From assembly GCA_020632715.1 (NCBI GenBank), contig JACKFA010000002.1:248001-312000 (forward strand): 64,000 bases of DNA. Reading direction: 5' to 3'. Origin of the DNA: Deltaproteobacteria bacterium (GTDB lineage Bacteria > Myxococcota_A > UBA9042 > PHBI01). This document shows, piece by piece, positions 37,601-47,828 of this stretch (its first letter is position 1; each line of letters begins with the position of its first letter). The notes beneath the pieces were generated by a model that did no database searches, had not been told where the DNA came from, and worked only from the letters and a program-made list of their open reading frames with translations. A program made the translations under genes and the position numbers.

Positions 37601-40600
37601 CTCCGGCACGAACCCCGACAAGGGGACGCCGAAGGCCGCGAACACGCCGTGCGGCGTGACGATCGGCTGGTGTCGCCTCCAGGCGCCCGAGAGCGCCACG
37701 GTCGCCGCCGGCGGGACGGTCGACGTGTACGGCCGGCTCTACGTCGGGGGCGTGACCGACGTGAACCAGACCGGGAACGACGCGAACGCCTTCATCAAGG
37801 CCGCGGTGGGCGTGAGCCCGCTCGACCCGGCGACGTTCGACGCGGCCGCGTGGACGTGGACGGCGGCGACGGCGAACGCCGGCTACGGCACGGCGTCGCC
37901 GTCGTTCGAGGCCAACAACGACGAGTACAAGGGCACCATCACGGCGCCCGCGGCCCCCGGCGGCTACCGCTACGCGTTCCGCGTGTCTGGTGACAGCGGC
38001 GCCACCTGGACGTACTGCGATCTCGCGCGCGGCGTGGGCCACGACGGCGCGGAGGACGGCTTCGCCCTCGCCGACGCGGGCGCCCTCACCGTGACCACGC
38101 AGTGCTCGCCGAACCCCTGCACGACGCCGACGGCGGCGACCTGCACGGGCGAGGTCTACCAGACCTACGCCGCGCCCGGCACCTGCACGCCGGGCGCCTC
38201 CGCGCCGACCTGCGACTACGCTCCGAACGCGCCGATCGACTGCGCGGCCACCGGCGAGCGCTGTAGCGTCGCGGGCGGCGGCTGCGTCGCGTGCGTCGGC
38301 GACGACGACTGCGGCGTGCCCTTCGAGGCGTGCGACCTCGGGACCCACGCGTGCGTCGCGGCCTGCATGGACGACGGCTACGAGCCGAACGACACCTCGG
38401 CGGCCCCGAAGGTGCTGACGGCCGACGTCCTCGCGACCGACCTCGTCATGTGCGCGGGCGACCCCGACTACTACGCGATGGACCTCATCGCCGGGCAGAC
38501 GGTCGACGCGCTCATCGAGTTCGACCCGGCCATGGCGGACCTGACGCTCGCGCTCCTCGACCCGAGCGGCGCGACGGTCGCGGAGTCGGCGACCAGCGCG
38601 GACTTCGAGGAGCTCTCCTACACGCCGACGGCCGCGGGGCGCTACGTGCTCGCGGTCACCGCGCCGGCCGCCGAGCAGGCGCTCTACGACCTGACCGTCA
38701 CCTTCGGCGCCGACGCGTGCACGGGGGTGACCTGCGACTCGCCGCCGGCGACGTGCAGCGCTGGGCGCTACCGCGTCTACGACCTGCCCGGGGACTGCAC
38801 GCCCGTCGGCGGCGCGCCGAGCTGCGAGTACACGGCGTCGATCGACGACGACTGCGCCGGGAGCGGGTTCCTCTGTGACGAGGCGCTCGGCTGCGTCGAG
38901 TGCCTCGCGGCGTCCGACTGCGCGGTGCCCTTCGAGACGTGCGACGGCGGCGGGAGCTGCGTCGCGCAGTGCACGGACGACGGCTACGAGCCGAACGACG
39001 CGATCGGGACGCCGACGGTGCTGACCGACGACGTGCTCGCGACGGACCTCGTGATCTGCGACGACAACGGCGACTACTACGCCGTGGACGCGATCGCGGG
39101 CCAGGCGCTCGACGCGCTCATCGAGTTCGACAGCGCGCAGGCGGCGCTGACGCTCTCGCTCTACGACCCGACCGGGGCGCTCGTCGCGGAGTCGTCGGGC
39201 AGCGGCGACGCCGAGGAGATCTCGTATACGGTGCCCGCGGGCGCCGACGGGCGCTACGTCCTCGCGGTGACGGCCCCCGCGGGGGAGCACGCGGTCTACG
39301 ATCTCACCTACCTCTTCTCCCTCGGGCCGTGCGCGGTGAACCCGTGCACGAGCCCGCCGGCGGCGAGCTGCTCGGCGGACCACCTCATCACGCCGGCGAA
39401 CCCGGGCCAGTGCACGCCGACGGGGACCGACACCTACACGTGCGACTACACCGTCGGGCAGACGGACACGACGTGCCCGGGCGGCTGCGCGAACGGAGCG
39501 TGCCTGACGCCGCTCACGTTCGGCTTCTGCCGTCTCCAGTACCCGGAGACGATCGACGTGCAGGCGGGGACGGCGACGACGGTCTACGGGCGCCTCTACG
39601 TGGCCGGGCTCACCGACCAGAACCAGAACGGGAACGACCCGGACGCGCGCGTCATCGGCGCGGTCGGCTACGGGCCGACCGGGAGCGACCCGAACACCGA
39701 CGGGACGTGGGTGTGGACGAGCGGCGTGGCCGATCCGGACTACGTCGTCGCCGGGAACCCCGTCATCGAGCCGAACAACGACGAGTACAAGGCGACGCTC
39801 ACAGCACCCGCGGCTGGCTCGTACGACTACGCCTTCCGCTTCTCGGTCGACGGCGGGGCGACGTGGCACGCGTGCGACAAGGACGGCGTGACCGGCGACG
39901 GCGGGCTCGCCTACGACCCGGCGCAGGCGGGCAAGATGACGACGACCGCGCCACCGCCGCCGAAGCTCCTCATCACGGAGTACGTGGAGGCGGGCAACAG
40001 CCGAAAGGCCATCGAGGTCACGAACATCGGGACGACGACCCTCGATCTGACCGCGCTCAGCTGCAAGATCCAGTTCTACTCGAACGGCTCGTCGAGCCCG
40101 ACGCAGCCGCAGACGATGTCGGGCACGCTGGCACCCGGCGCGAGCTGGACGTGGTGTCACTCGACGGTGACGGCGCCGACGGCGTGCTCGCTCACCAACA
40201 GCTCGACGCCGTTCAACGGTGACGATCCGGTCGAGCTGGTCTGCGGCAGCCACGTCATCGACGTCCTCGGCCAGAAGGGCGCGTCGGTGACTTCGGCACG
40301 GACAAGACGTTCCACCGCAAGTGCAGCGCGACGGGCGGAGACGAACCCTGGGGCGACGCCTTCGACCCGACCATCGAGTGGGACGTGCTCGCCGCGACGA
40401 CAACACCGGCCTCGGCAAGCACGCGCCGGTCGTGCCGTCGACCGTGACGGCGGCGGGCGGGCGGTCCCTCGTCATCGAGGCGCTCGACCTGGTCTCGTCG
40501 CCGCGGAAGGTGCGGGTGCGGAACCTGTCGACCGCGCGGTGACCATCACGTCGGCGTGGCGCTGGTGCCAGTACCCGAACTACCAGCCGGTCGCGTCCTC

Positions 40601-40914
40601 CGACACGCCGATCGCCGCGGGCGCCGCCATGGTCTTCTCGTTGCCGCTCTCCTACGGCTTCGCGGCGACCGACAACTTCGAGCTCGCGCTCTACTCGAGC
40701 TCGAACTTCGGGACGTCGACCGACATCCGCGCGTACGTCGAGGGCAACGCCGGCGGCGCCATCCGCGAGACCGTGGCCAACGGCGCCGGGATCTGGGGCA
40801 CCAACGACTTCGTCGCGATCCCGGCCGGCTCGGGCGGGCTCGTGCTCAAGTCGAGGCGTAACCGTGAACGGGTCGGCCGCCTACACGACCTACGGGGGCC
40901 AGTGCCGCCTCTGA
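34692..40914 (+). CDS. Giant modular lipoprotein (3' end frameshifted)
   Basis: Roughly 2075 codons. ATG 34692 (after GGGGGA) starts a signal peptide with lipobox LGAC (Cys25), followed by TVVPD pentapeptide repeats. A module of about 140 residues occurs four times (from about 35.02, 36.33, 37.66 and 39.52 kb): W/FCRLQ.P, YGR.YV.GLTD, EPNNDEY.A and YDYAFRFS..GA.W..C. Between copies are Cys-rich linkers, two lamin-tail domains (about 35.84 and 37.14 kb) and two pre-peptidase-C-like domains (about 38.37 and 38.98 kb, DDGYEPND). After about 40.28 kb the frame changes four times, while protein such as VIEALDLVSSPRKVRVRNLS and WRWCQYPNYQPVASSD continues to a final YGGQCRL stop. Function unknown, surface displayed. 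Confidence 0.82.
34845..34919 (+). repeat. 15-bp tandem repeat, five copies (coding)
   Basis: Five head-to-tail units of GACACGGTCGTCCCC, two of them with CTC for GTC-type variation, encode DTVVP/DTLVP repeats in the linker after the lipobox of the giant lipoprotein. The low-complexity linker probably spans the cell surface. Copy number may vary between strains. Confidence 0.9.
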
Positions 40915-40983
40915 GTCTCTGAGCGGTCTCCGGGGCCCTTCCGCGTTCCCGCCCCGCGGCGGACGTGGTAAGTGCCCCGGACC

Positions 40984-41912
40984 ATGGATCTCAAAGGCAA
41001 ACGGGTCGCCGTCACCGGCGCCACCGGCTTCGTCGGCTCGCACATCGCCCTCGCGCTCGCCGAGGCCGCGCGCGCAGGTCGTCGGCGTCGTGCGGACCCC
41101 GGCGAAGGGCGCGTGGCTCCGCGATCACGGCGTGGAGCTCGCGGCCGGCGATCTCACCGACAAGGCTCCCTCCTCGCGGCGCTCGCGGGCGCCGACGCCG
41201 TCGTCTCCAACGCCGCGCTCGGGTCGCGGCAGGGGAGATGGCGGACTTCGAGCGCGTCAACTGCGACGGCGTGCGGGACCTCGTCGACGCCACGGGTGAG
41301 CTCGGGATCCGGCGCCTCGTGCACATCTCGTCGACCGGGGTCTACCGGACGCAGCTCTACAAGCGCATGACCGAGGACCAGACGCCGTACCCGACCGACG
41401 GCGCCGCTTCTCGGTGAGCGATCTCTCGACCGACTGGCGCTATATGCGCACGAAGACCCTCGCCGAGCGCATCGCCCTGGGAGCGCGCCGCGGCGCACGA
41501 CATCGCGCTCACCGCGCTCCGCCTGGGGCCCGTCTACGGCTCGCGCGACCCGAAGGCGACCGCCGAGCTCGTCGAGAAGCTCGAGAAGAGCAAGGTCCGC
41601 GCGGTGCCGACGGTGGGGATCCCCTGGGTCCACGCCGGCGACGTCGCGCTCGCCGTGGTCGCCGCCCTCCGGAACGACGCGAGCGCCGGCCGCGCCTACA
41701 CGCTCGCGGGCGAGCCCGTGAGCCTCTACCGCTTCATGAAGACGCTCCGGCGCGCCCTCGGCCACGGCGCCGTGGTCCTCCCGGTGCCCATCCCGGCCTG
41801 GGTCCGCTACGACACGAGCCGCGCGCGCGCCGAGCTCGGCTTCGCCCCGCGCGACGTGGACGCGGGCATCGCCGAGGCCGTCGCCGACCTCCGCCCGAAG
41901 CTCGACCGGTGA
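40984..41912 (+). CDS. NAD-dependent epimerase/SDR enzyme (multiple frameshifts)
   Basis: About 309 codons of an extended short-chain dehydrogenase are recoverable from all three frames. ATG 40984 begins MDLKGKRVAVTGATGFVGSH with the GxxGxxG nucleotide motif. Other frames supply RTPAKGAWLRDHGVELAAGD, LVHISSTGVYRTQLYKRMTE, the catalytic-type YMRTK (41440), LGPVYGSRDPKATAELVEKL and the C-terminal part PTVGIPWVHAGDVALAVVAA to GFAPRDVDAGIAEAVADL. At least five indels are needed. Conserved sequence on both sides of each shift argues for assembly errors rather than decay. The substrate is probably a nucleotide sugar or similar; not determinable. Confidence 0.75.
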
Positions 41913-41920
41913 GGCCCGTC

Positions 41921-42873
41921 ATGCTCCGCGCCGCGATCGTCGCCGCCACCGCCCTCGCCTCGGCCCTCGGCGCCTGCGCGAGCGCGCCCTCGGCCCCGTC
42001 GGGCGCCGAGGGAGGCCACGCGGTCGGCCACCTCGTCGCGCCGCCGGCCGGGAGCGACGTCTGGACCTGGGTCTCCGGGCCCTGGGCCTTCGAGACGTCG
42101 ACCTACTTCATCGAGGGGCCGACCGGCCTCGTCGTCATCGACACGCAGTTCCTGCCGTCGGAGATCGCGCGCGCCGTCGACGCCGTCGAGGCGCGCACCG
42201 GGAAGAAGGCGGCCCTCGCGGTGGTGCTGCACGCGAACCCGGACAAGTTCAACGGCACGGCGACGCTCCAGGCGCGCGGCGTGAAGGTCGTCACGAGCCG
42301 GCAGGTCGCAGAGCTCATCCCCGAGGTCCACGAGCTCCGGAAGTCGTGGTTCTACGCGCGCTACAAGCCGGACTACCCGGAGGACGCCGCGCGGCCCGAG
42401 GTCTTCGGCGACGCGACCACCGACGTCGAGGCGGGCGGCGTGTCCGTGCGGCTCCACGTGCTCGGGCGGGCTGCAGCGGCGCGCACGTCGTGGCGCAGCA
42501 CGGCGGCGACGTCTTCGTCGGGGACCTGGTCGCGAGCGGCGTCCACAGCTGGCTCGAGCTCGGGCTCCTCGACGAGTGGCGGCGGCGGCTCGACGAGATC
42601 GCGGCGATGAAACCCGAGCGCGTCCACCCGGGACGCGGCCCGTCCGGCGGGCCCGAGCTTCTTCGCGCAGAGCGCGATTACCTCGACGTGGTCGAGGGGA
42701 TCGTCGCGGCGGCGCGCCCGGCGGGGGAGCCCACGCCCGAGGTCATCATCCCGCTGCGAGCGCAGGTCGAGGCGCGCTACCCGGGCTACGACTACGGCGT
42801 GTTCCTGAGGAGCGGCCTCCCCGCGGTGTGGCGGGCGCTCGCCGGCGGCCCGCCCGAGGCGCCGGCTCCCTGA
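41921..42873 (+). CDS. Lipoprotein with degenerate metallo-beta-lactamase fold (one frameshift)
   Basis: About 317 codons; ATG 41921 starts 9 bases after the SDR stop, suggesting one operon. A short signal with lipobox ALGAC is followed by a metallo-beta-lactamase-like fold (YFIEGPTGLVVIDTQFLPSE). The canonical HxHxDH metal motif is replaced by VLHANPDKFNGT, so Zn binding is doubtful. A single indel near 42472 moves the reading to the frame with CSGAHVVAQHGGDVFVGD, which is equivalent to the usual GC..A.VV and GDLV strands. The C-terminal about 110 residues (LDVVEGIVAAARP, YPGYDYGVFLRSGLP) are family-typical. Enzymatic activity uncertain. Confidence 0.75.
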
Positions 42874-42894
42874 GCCACGGGCCGCGGCGCGCGA

Positions 42895-45448
42895 TCACGG
42901 CCCGCCGTAGATCCTGCGCGCGCGCTGCGCGAGGTCGAGGAGCTGCCGGCGCGCGTCGTCGGCGCCCCACCAGGCGAGCGAGCGCCTGACGAGGTCCTCG
43001 ACGAGCCCCCAGCTGACGAGGCGCGACGGATCGGACCAGCCCTGGAGCTTCATGCCGAAGGCGGCGGCGCCGGCGCTGAAGAGGAAGTCGGGGCTCGCGG
43101 TGTCGAGATGCTGGCCGTGGTCGACCACCGGCACGTCGAGCCGCTCGCTGTGGCCGCCCTTCGGCGGCACCCAGCGCACCTTCACGACCATCAGCTCCTG
43201 CGCGACGCCTTCGTCGTCGTCGCCGCCGGCGGGGCCCTGCTCGCGCACGCTGCCGTCGGCGGCGTAGCGCGGGGCGTCGACGGCGCTGTGTTCGGTGCCG
43301 GGGACGGGGATCACCTCGTAGAAGGCGACCACGGACTCGCCGGCGCCGAGGTCGCCCGCGTCCTTGCCCTCCTGGTTGAACTCGCTCGCCGCCATGCCGC
43401 GGTTCTCGTAGCCGATGAGGCGGTAGCCGAGCGCCTGCGCCGGGTTGAGCTCGACCTGCACGCGCACGTCCTTCGCGGCGGTGACGAGCGTCGCGTCGAG
43501 CTCGCGCCCGAGCACGCGGTTGGCCTCCTCGAGGGAGTCGATGAACGCGTAGCGGCCGTCGCCGTGCTGCGCGAGGAGCTCGAGGCGGTGGTCGTCGTAG
43601 CCGGTGCGGCCGAAGCCGAGGACGGACAGCATGACGCCCGAGCGGGCCTTGTCGCGGATGGTGCGCTGGAGCGACCAGTTGTCGGTCTCGCCGCTGTTGA
43701 AGTCGCCGTCGGTCGCGAGGATCACGCGGTTCGCGCCGTCCCGGAGGAAGCTCCGGCGCGCGAGGTCGTAGGCGACGTCGAGGCCGGCGCCGCCGTTCGT
43801 GTAGCTGGCGGCCCGGAGCTTCGACAGCGCCCGAGGATGGCGTCCTTGTCGGCGGCGGAGGTCGGCTCGAGCACGACCTTCGCCTTGCTCGCGTAGCTCA
43901 CGATCGCGACGCGATCGTCCTCGCCGAGGTTGTCGACGAGCTTCCGGAGGGCGTCGACGAGGAGCGGAGCTTCTCCTTGGCCCGCATCGAGCCGGAGGTG
44001 TCGACGAGGAACACGAGGTTCGCCGGGGCGCGGTCGCCGTTCTCGACGGGGCGCGAGGTGATCGCGACGCGCGCGCACGAGCCGGTTCGCGGGCTGCCAC
44101 GGCGCGTCGGCGACCTCGACGTGGACGGCGATCGGCGCGTCTCCCGTGGGCGCCGGGTCGCCGTAGTGAAAGGCGTTCACGATCTCCTCGACGCGGACGA
44201 GGTCGCTCGGGACGCCGCGCGCCCAGCGGTGAGGTAGCGGCGCGCGTGGCTGAGCGAGGCGGTGTCGACGTCGATGGAGAAGGTCGAGAGCGGCTGCGCG
44301 GCGGTCGGGCGGAACGGCCACGGCACGACGGGGCGCGCGGGCTCGGTGACGACGTAGCCGTCGGGGGGTAGAGGACGTCGCGCGGGTAGGGGGGCACGAC
44401 GATGACGCGGTCGCGCACGACGACGAGGCCGGCCTTGCCCCTGCCGACGCCGTGGTAGCCGATGTGGCCGGCGGTGTCACCGCGCGCGACCCGCCCGCCG
44501 CCGACGTCCTCGGCGTCCCCGAGGGCGTTGTTGGCCTCGCCGCCGGCGAGGGGCGTCGCGGTCGCGGTCGCCGCGTAGCGCGAGCCGGAGGAGCCCTGGG
44601 GCGCGCGGTCGGCTCGAGGGAGGCGGTGTTGTCGAGGGCGGCGAGCGCCTCGGAGCCGCTCCGGACGTCCTGCTGGGCGTTCAGCTGCCGGCGCGTGCCG
44701 TCGCTCGAGCCGCTCGCCGTGCTCGGGCCCTGGGCGTAGCGGAGGCCGTCGCCGCCGTCGTTCCGGTGGGAGCGTCGCGAGGGGGGCGGTCGACGTCGGC
44801 GTCCGTGTCCGGCGCGTCCTCCGCGAGACCGCCCGCGACGCGCGCGGCGTCGCCCTTGGCCTTGGGCGCGGCCTCGGTCGTGGCGATCTCCGTGGGCGTG
44901 GTCGGCTGCGCGGGCGCGGCGCTCTCGCCAGCGCGGGCGCCGTCTCCCGACGGCGCGGTCGGCGGCGCCTCGGTCGACGCGACGGAGGCCGTCCTGGGCG
45001 CGCTCTTCGGAGGCGCGGGCCGCGGCGCGACAGGCTCGCCGGCGGCGATGGCGGGGCCGGGCGGGGCGTCCGCGGGCGCGGTGTCGCTGGGCTGCAGCGC
45101 GACCACGAGGAGCGCGGCGGCGGCGGCCAGGGCGCCCCCGCCGATGGCGAGAGCCGGCCAGCGGCGCCGCGCGGCGGTGATGGGGATCACCGCGGCGGGG
45201 GGCGTGAGGATCTCGGCGCGCGCGGCGGCGTCGAGCGGCGCGACGTCGGCGCCGCCGAGCTCGGCGGCGAGGGCGGCGTCGAGGGCCTTGAGGGCGGCGA
45301 TCTCGTCGGCGAGGGCCGGGTCCTTGGCGACGGCCTGCGCGATGGCGCGGCGCTCCTCGGCGGACAGGGTGTCCTCGGCGCCGATGGCCCAGGCGGTGAC
45401 GCGCGGATCGTCGGCGTTCATCGTGGTGTTGTCGTCGTGCGCGCTCAT
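42895..45448 (-). CDS. Membrane VWA protein with anti-sigma-like N-terminus (many frameshifts)
   Basis: About 850 codons. ATG 45448 overlaps the ECF sigma stop (ATGA). Residues 1-90 resemble a cytoplasmic anti-sigma region, followed by a transmembrane helix (GGGALAAAAALLVVAL) and a disordered linker. Then come a VWF N-terminal region (STFSIDVDTASLSHARRYL, VEEIVNAFHYGDPAP), a VWA domain with MIDAS DTSGS (NLVFLVDTSGSM, ILATDGDFNSG) and a DUF3520-type C-terminus (PAQALGYRLIGYENR to ARRIYGGP), as in YfbK. At least six indels lie between about 44.77 and 43.83 kb. It is probably a sigma-factor-coupled envelope sensor. Confidence 0.78.
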
Positions 45449-46026
45449 GCCTCACCTCCGAGCCCCTCGCGCAGCGCCCGCAGCGCCACGTGGAGCAGGT
45501 AACCGACGTTGCTCTCGCTGATCCCCACGAGCTCGGCCATCTGCCGGTACGACAGGCCGCTCTCGTAGCGGAGGCGCACGAGCTCGCGCTGGCGCTCGGG
45601 GAGGCGCGTCACGGCGGCGCGCAGGAGGTCGCCGCGCTCTCGCCGGGCGACGGCGTCGAAGGGGGTGGCGTCGCCGCCGCCGGCGGCGGCCGCGACGGGG
45701 ATGGCCGCGAGGGCCTCCTCGGCGCGGGTCTTCACGGTGCTCTCGAGCTGCATTCGGCCCTCCCGCCGCGCGACCTCGATGGCGCGGTTGCGGCATACGG
45801 TGAAGAGCCAGGGGGCGAGGCCCTCGTCGGCGCGAGCGCGGCCGTCGGCGCCGGTGGCGGCGGCGGCGGGCTCGTACTCCCAGAGGCGGAGGAAGGCGTC
45901 CTGGACGACGTCGCGGGCGCGCTCGGCGCCGACGATGCCAGCGGCGAAGCGCAGGAGCGGCGCCTCCCAGCGGTCGAGCGCGTCGCGGATGGTCCGCGCG
46001 CGCTCGCTCTCCCTCGTCTCCGTCAC
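45445..46026 (-). CDS. ECF-family RNA polymerase sigma factor
   Basis: Predicted 193-residue sigma-70 factor. Region 2 is LLRFAAGIVGAERARDVVQD, FLRLWEYEP and PWLFTVCRNRAIEVARR. Region 4 is TRLPERQRELVRLRYESGLS followed by the HTH YRQMAELVGISESNVGYLLH. GTG 46026 is chosen because GGAGG lies 7 bases upstream; ATG 46041 is possible. It overlaps by four bases the membrane VWA protein whose N-terminus looks like an anti-sigma region, so the pair is probably a signal-response module. Upstream spacer 46042-46223 is divergent with the coiled-coil gene. Confidence 0.92.
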   Translation of the reverse strand: MTETRESERARTIRDALDRWEAPLLRFAAGIVGAERARDVVQDAFLRLWEYEPAAAATGADGRARADEGLAPWLFTVCRNRAIEVARREGRMQLESTVKTRAEEALAAIPVAAAAGGGDATPFDAVARRERGDLLRAAVTRLPERQRELVRLRYESGLSYRQMAELVGISESNVGYLLHVALRALREGLGGEA

Positions 46027-46223
46027 TCGGTGGCCTCCCATAGCTCATTGCGGACACGCGGGAGCCGGGAAAGTCTTAGGACGAATTCGCGAAAAAAGTG
46101 CGGCCTCGCGCGCGGCGCTGGGTGGGCGGCGCGCGGTGGGGCTCGCCGAGCGCGGGCGATGCGCGTAGATTCGGTCGCGACGACGCGGCGTGACGCCGCG
46201 GGACGGCGACGACGGAGGAGCCC

Positions 46224-47168
46224 GTGGACTGGAAGCGCATCGAGAGCCTCGTCGGGGCGGATCTGGAGAGCCTGCTCGGGCGCGCGGCCGACCCGCGGGC
46301 GACGGCGGCGGCGCTCGAGGGGAAGCTCGCGGCGGCGGTCGAGGAGCTGACGTCGGCGATGGACGCGGCGGGCGGCGTCATCGACGCGGTGCCACCGCAG
46401 ATCGAGGCGGCGCGCGCGACGGTCGTGAAGTGCGACGCGATCATCGCGAAGGCGGAGGCGGACGGCCGGGCGGACCTGGCGTCGGCGGCGCGGGCGCGGC
46501 AGAGCGCGGCGGCGCAGAAGGTCGACGAGCTCGAGGCGACGCTCGGGCAGGCGGGCGAGGTGATCGACCGGGGCGGCGACGCGCTCGAGCAGCTCGAGGC
46601 GAAGCGGGACGAGGTCGCGGCGCGCGTCGAGGCGTTGGGGCCCGCGCCGATCGAGGCGGCGCCGGCGCCGGCGCCTGTCGCGCGGGCGGCGGCCCCGGTG
46701 GCGGCAGCGCCCGCGCCGGCGGCGGCGGCGAAGAGCGGCGACGCGCTCGACGACGAGTTCGCGGCCCTGATGGCGGAGATGGGCGAGGATCTGCCGGCGC
46801 CGAAGCGGGCGAGCGGCCCGACGATGGCCGACGACGACGACGAGTTCGTGATCCCTGACCTCGTCGAGGTCGGCGACGACGAGCTCCCCGAGGGGGAGGA
46901 GCTGCCGCCGCTCGAGGGGCCCGCGAAGGGGAAGGGCGGGGCGCCGGCGAAGGGCGCGCCGGTCCCGAGCGTGGCGGCGAAGGCGGGCGCGAACGCGGCG
47001 CCGGGCGGCGCGAGGCTGCCGGTGCCGGCGAAGAGCACGCTCCCGGCGAAGTCCGGGGGCGCCGACGGCGCGAAGAAGGGCGGCAAGGGCGTCTGGATCG
47101 CGGTCGGCGGCGCCGTGGTCGCGGTGGGCGGGACCATCGCGGCGCTGCTCGCGTTCGGCGTGCTCTGA
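46224..47168 (+). CDS. Coiled-coil protein with C-terminal membrane anchor
   Basis: Predicted 314-residue protein starting at GTG with GGAGGAG close upstream. Residues about 1-140 are long heptad-rich helices (ALEGKLAAAVEELTSAMDAA and ARARQSAAAQKVDELEATLG), somewhat PspA-like. About 145-270 is Ala/Pro/Gly-rich with acidic patches (DDDDEFVIPDLVEVGDDELP). A C-terminal transmembrane helix (WIAVGGAVVAVGGTIAALL) makes it a tail-anchored membrane protein. I do not recognise a family; it could organise envelope structures, but that is only inference from topology. Confidence 0.7.
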   Translation: MDWKRIESLVGADLESLLGRAADPRATAAALEGKLAAAVEELTSAMDAAGGVIDAVPPQIEAARATVVKCDAIIAKAEADGRADLASAARARQSAAAQKVDELEATLGQAGEVIDRGGDALEQLEAKRDEVAARVEALGPAPIEAAPAPAPVARAAAPVAAAPAPAAAAKSGDALDDEFAALMAEMGEDLPAPKRASGPTMADDDDEFVIPDLVEVGDDELPEGEELPPLEGPAKGKGGAPAKGAPVPSVAAKAGANAAPGGARLPVPAKSTLPAKSGGADGAKKGGKGVWIAVGGAVVAVGGTIAALLAFGVL

Positions 47169-47208
47169 TCTCGCGGCGCACGCGGGACGACGTGCTGCGC
47201 CGTCGCGC

Positions 47209-47325
47209 AACCACGGAGACACGGAGACACGGAGACGAGAGGAGGAGGATGAGAGGCCGCTGGGCCGTTCCCTCCGTGCCCCCTCCGTGTCTCTGTGTCT
47301 CCGTGGTCACGTTCTACGTGACCAC
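47209..47325. repeat. ACACGGAG repeat hairpin, copy 2, with terminal stem-loop
   Basis: The left arm (47209-47245) begins AACCACGGAGACACGGAG; the right arm (47282-47307) ends GTCTCTGTGTCTCCGTGGT. Directly after and overlapping the arm is a perfect 9-base stem GTGGTCACG-TTCTA-CGTGACCAC (47303-47325). The element lies between the convergent ends of the coiled-coil gene and the YqeY-like gene. It may stop transcription from both sides, although no T-tract is present. Confidence 0.85.
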
Positions 47326-47352
47326 CCGCAACTCGCGCGCGCGCACCGCCCC

Positions 47353-47799
47353 TCAGCCCTTGAGCGCCGCCTCCACGAAGCCGCGCGCCGCCTGCCCGTC
47401 GTACTTGCCTTTGATCTTCGGCATGAGCGCGCCCATCACGCGCCCCATGTCCTTCATGCCGGCGGCGCCGACCGCGGCGATCACCTCGGCCACGATCGCC
47501 TTGACCTCGTCGTCGCCGAGCTGCTCGGGCAAGTAGGCGCGGATCACCTCGAGCTGCGCCTCCTCGGCCTTCGCGAGCTCCTCGCGGCCGCCCTTGTGGA
47601 ACGCCTCCGCGGCCTCCACGCGCTGCTTCGCCTGCTTCGACAGGAGCGCGAGCTCTTCCTCCGGCGACAGCGGCCCCATCTTCTCGATCATGCGGTTCTT
47701 CACGTCCGCGAGCAGGAGGCGCACCGTGTCGAGGCGCACGCCGTCCCGCGCCTTCATCGCCGCCTTCATGTCGTCCTTCAGCCGATCTTCGAGCGCCAT
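47353..47799 (-). CDS. GatB/YqeY-domain protein
   Basis: Predicted 148-residue protein, the full length for the stand-alone YqeY family: ALEDRLKDDMKAAMKARDGV, LSPEEELALLSKQAKQRVEA, YLPEQLGDDEVKAIVAEVIA and MGRVMGALMPKIKGKYDGQA. The domain resembles the tRNA-binding tail of GatB in the Glu-tRNA(Gln) amidotransferase. ATG 47799 has GGAGA about 7 bases upstream. It diverges from rnd with a 29-base spacer. Confidence 0.93.
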   Translation of the reverse strand: MALEDRLKDDMKAAMKARDGVRLDTVRLLLADVKNRMIEKMGPLSPEEELALLSKQAKQRVEAAEAFHKGGREELAKAEEAQLEVIRAYLPEQLGDDEVKAIVAEVIAAVGAAGMKDMGRVMGALMPKIKGKYDGQAARGFVEAALKG

Positions 47800-47828
47800 C
47801 CCAGGTCTCCGGTTGGTATAAGGGCGGC

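Noticed and set aside
34410..40475. 2021-codon open frame on the minus strand
   Set aside because: It is antisense to the giant lipoprotein and made of Arg/Val/Asp-rich low-complexity sequence. In GC-rich DNA the complementary phase of a real gene stays open. No domain is visible.
47303..47325. GTGGTCACG stem-loop as a Rho-independent terminator
   Set aside because: The stem is good but lacks a T-tract on either strand, so it is reported only as part of the repeat element.
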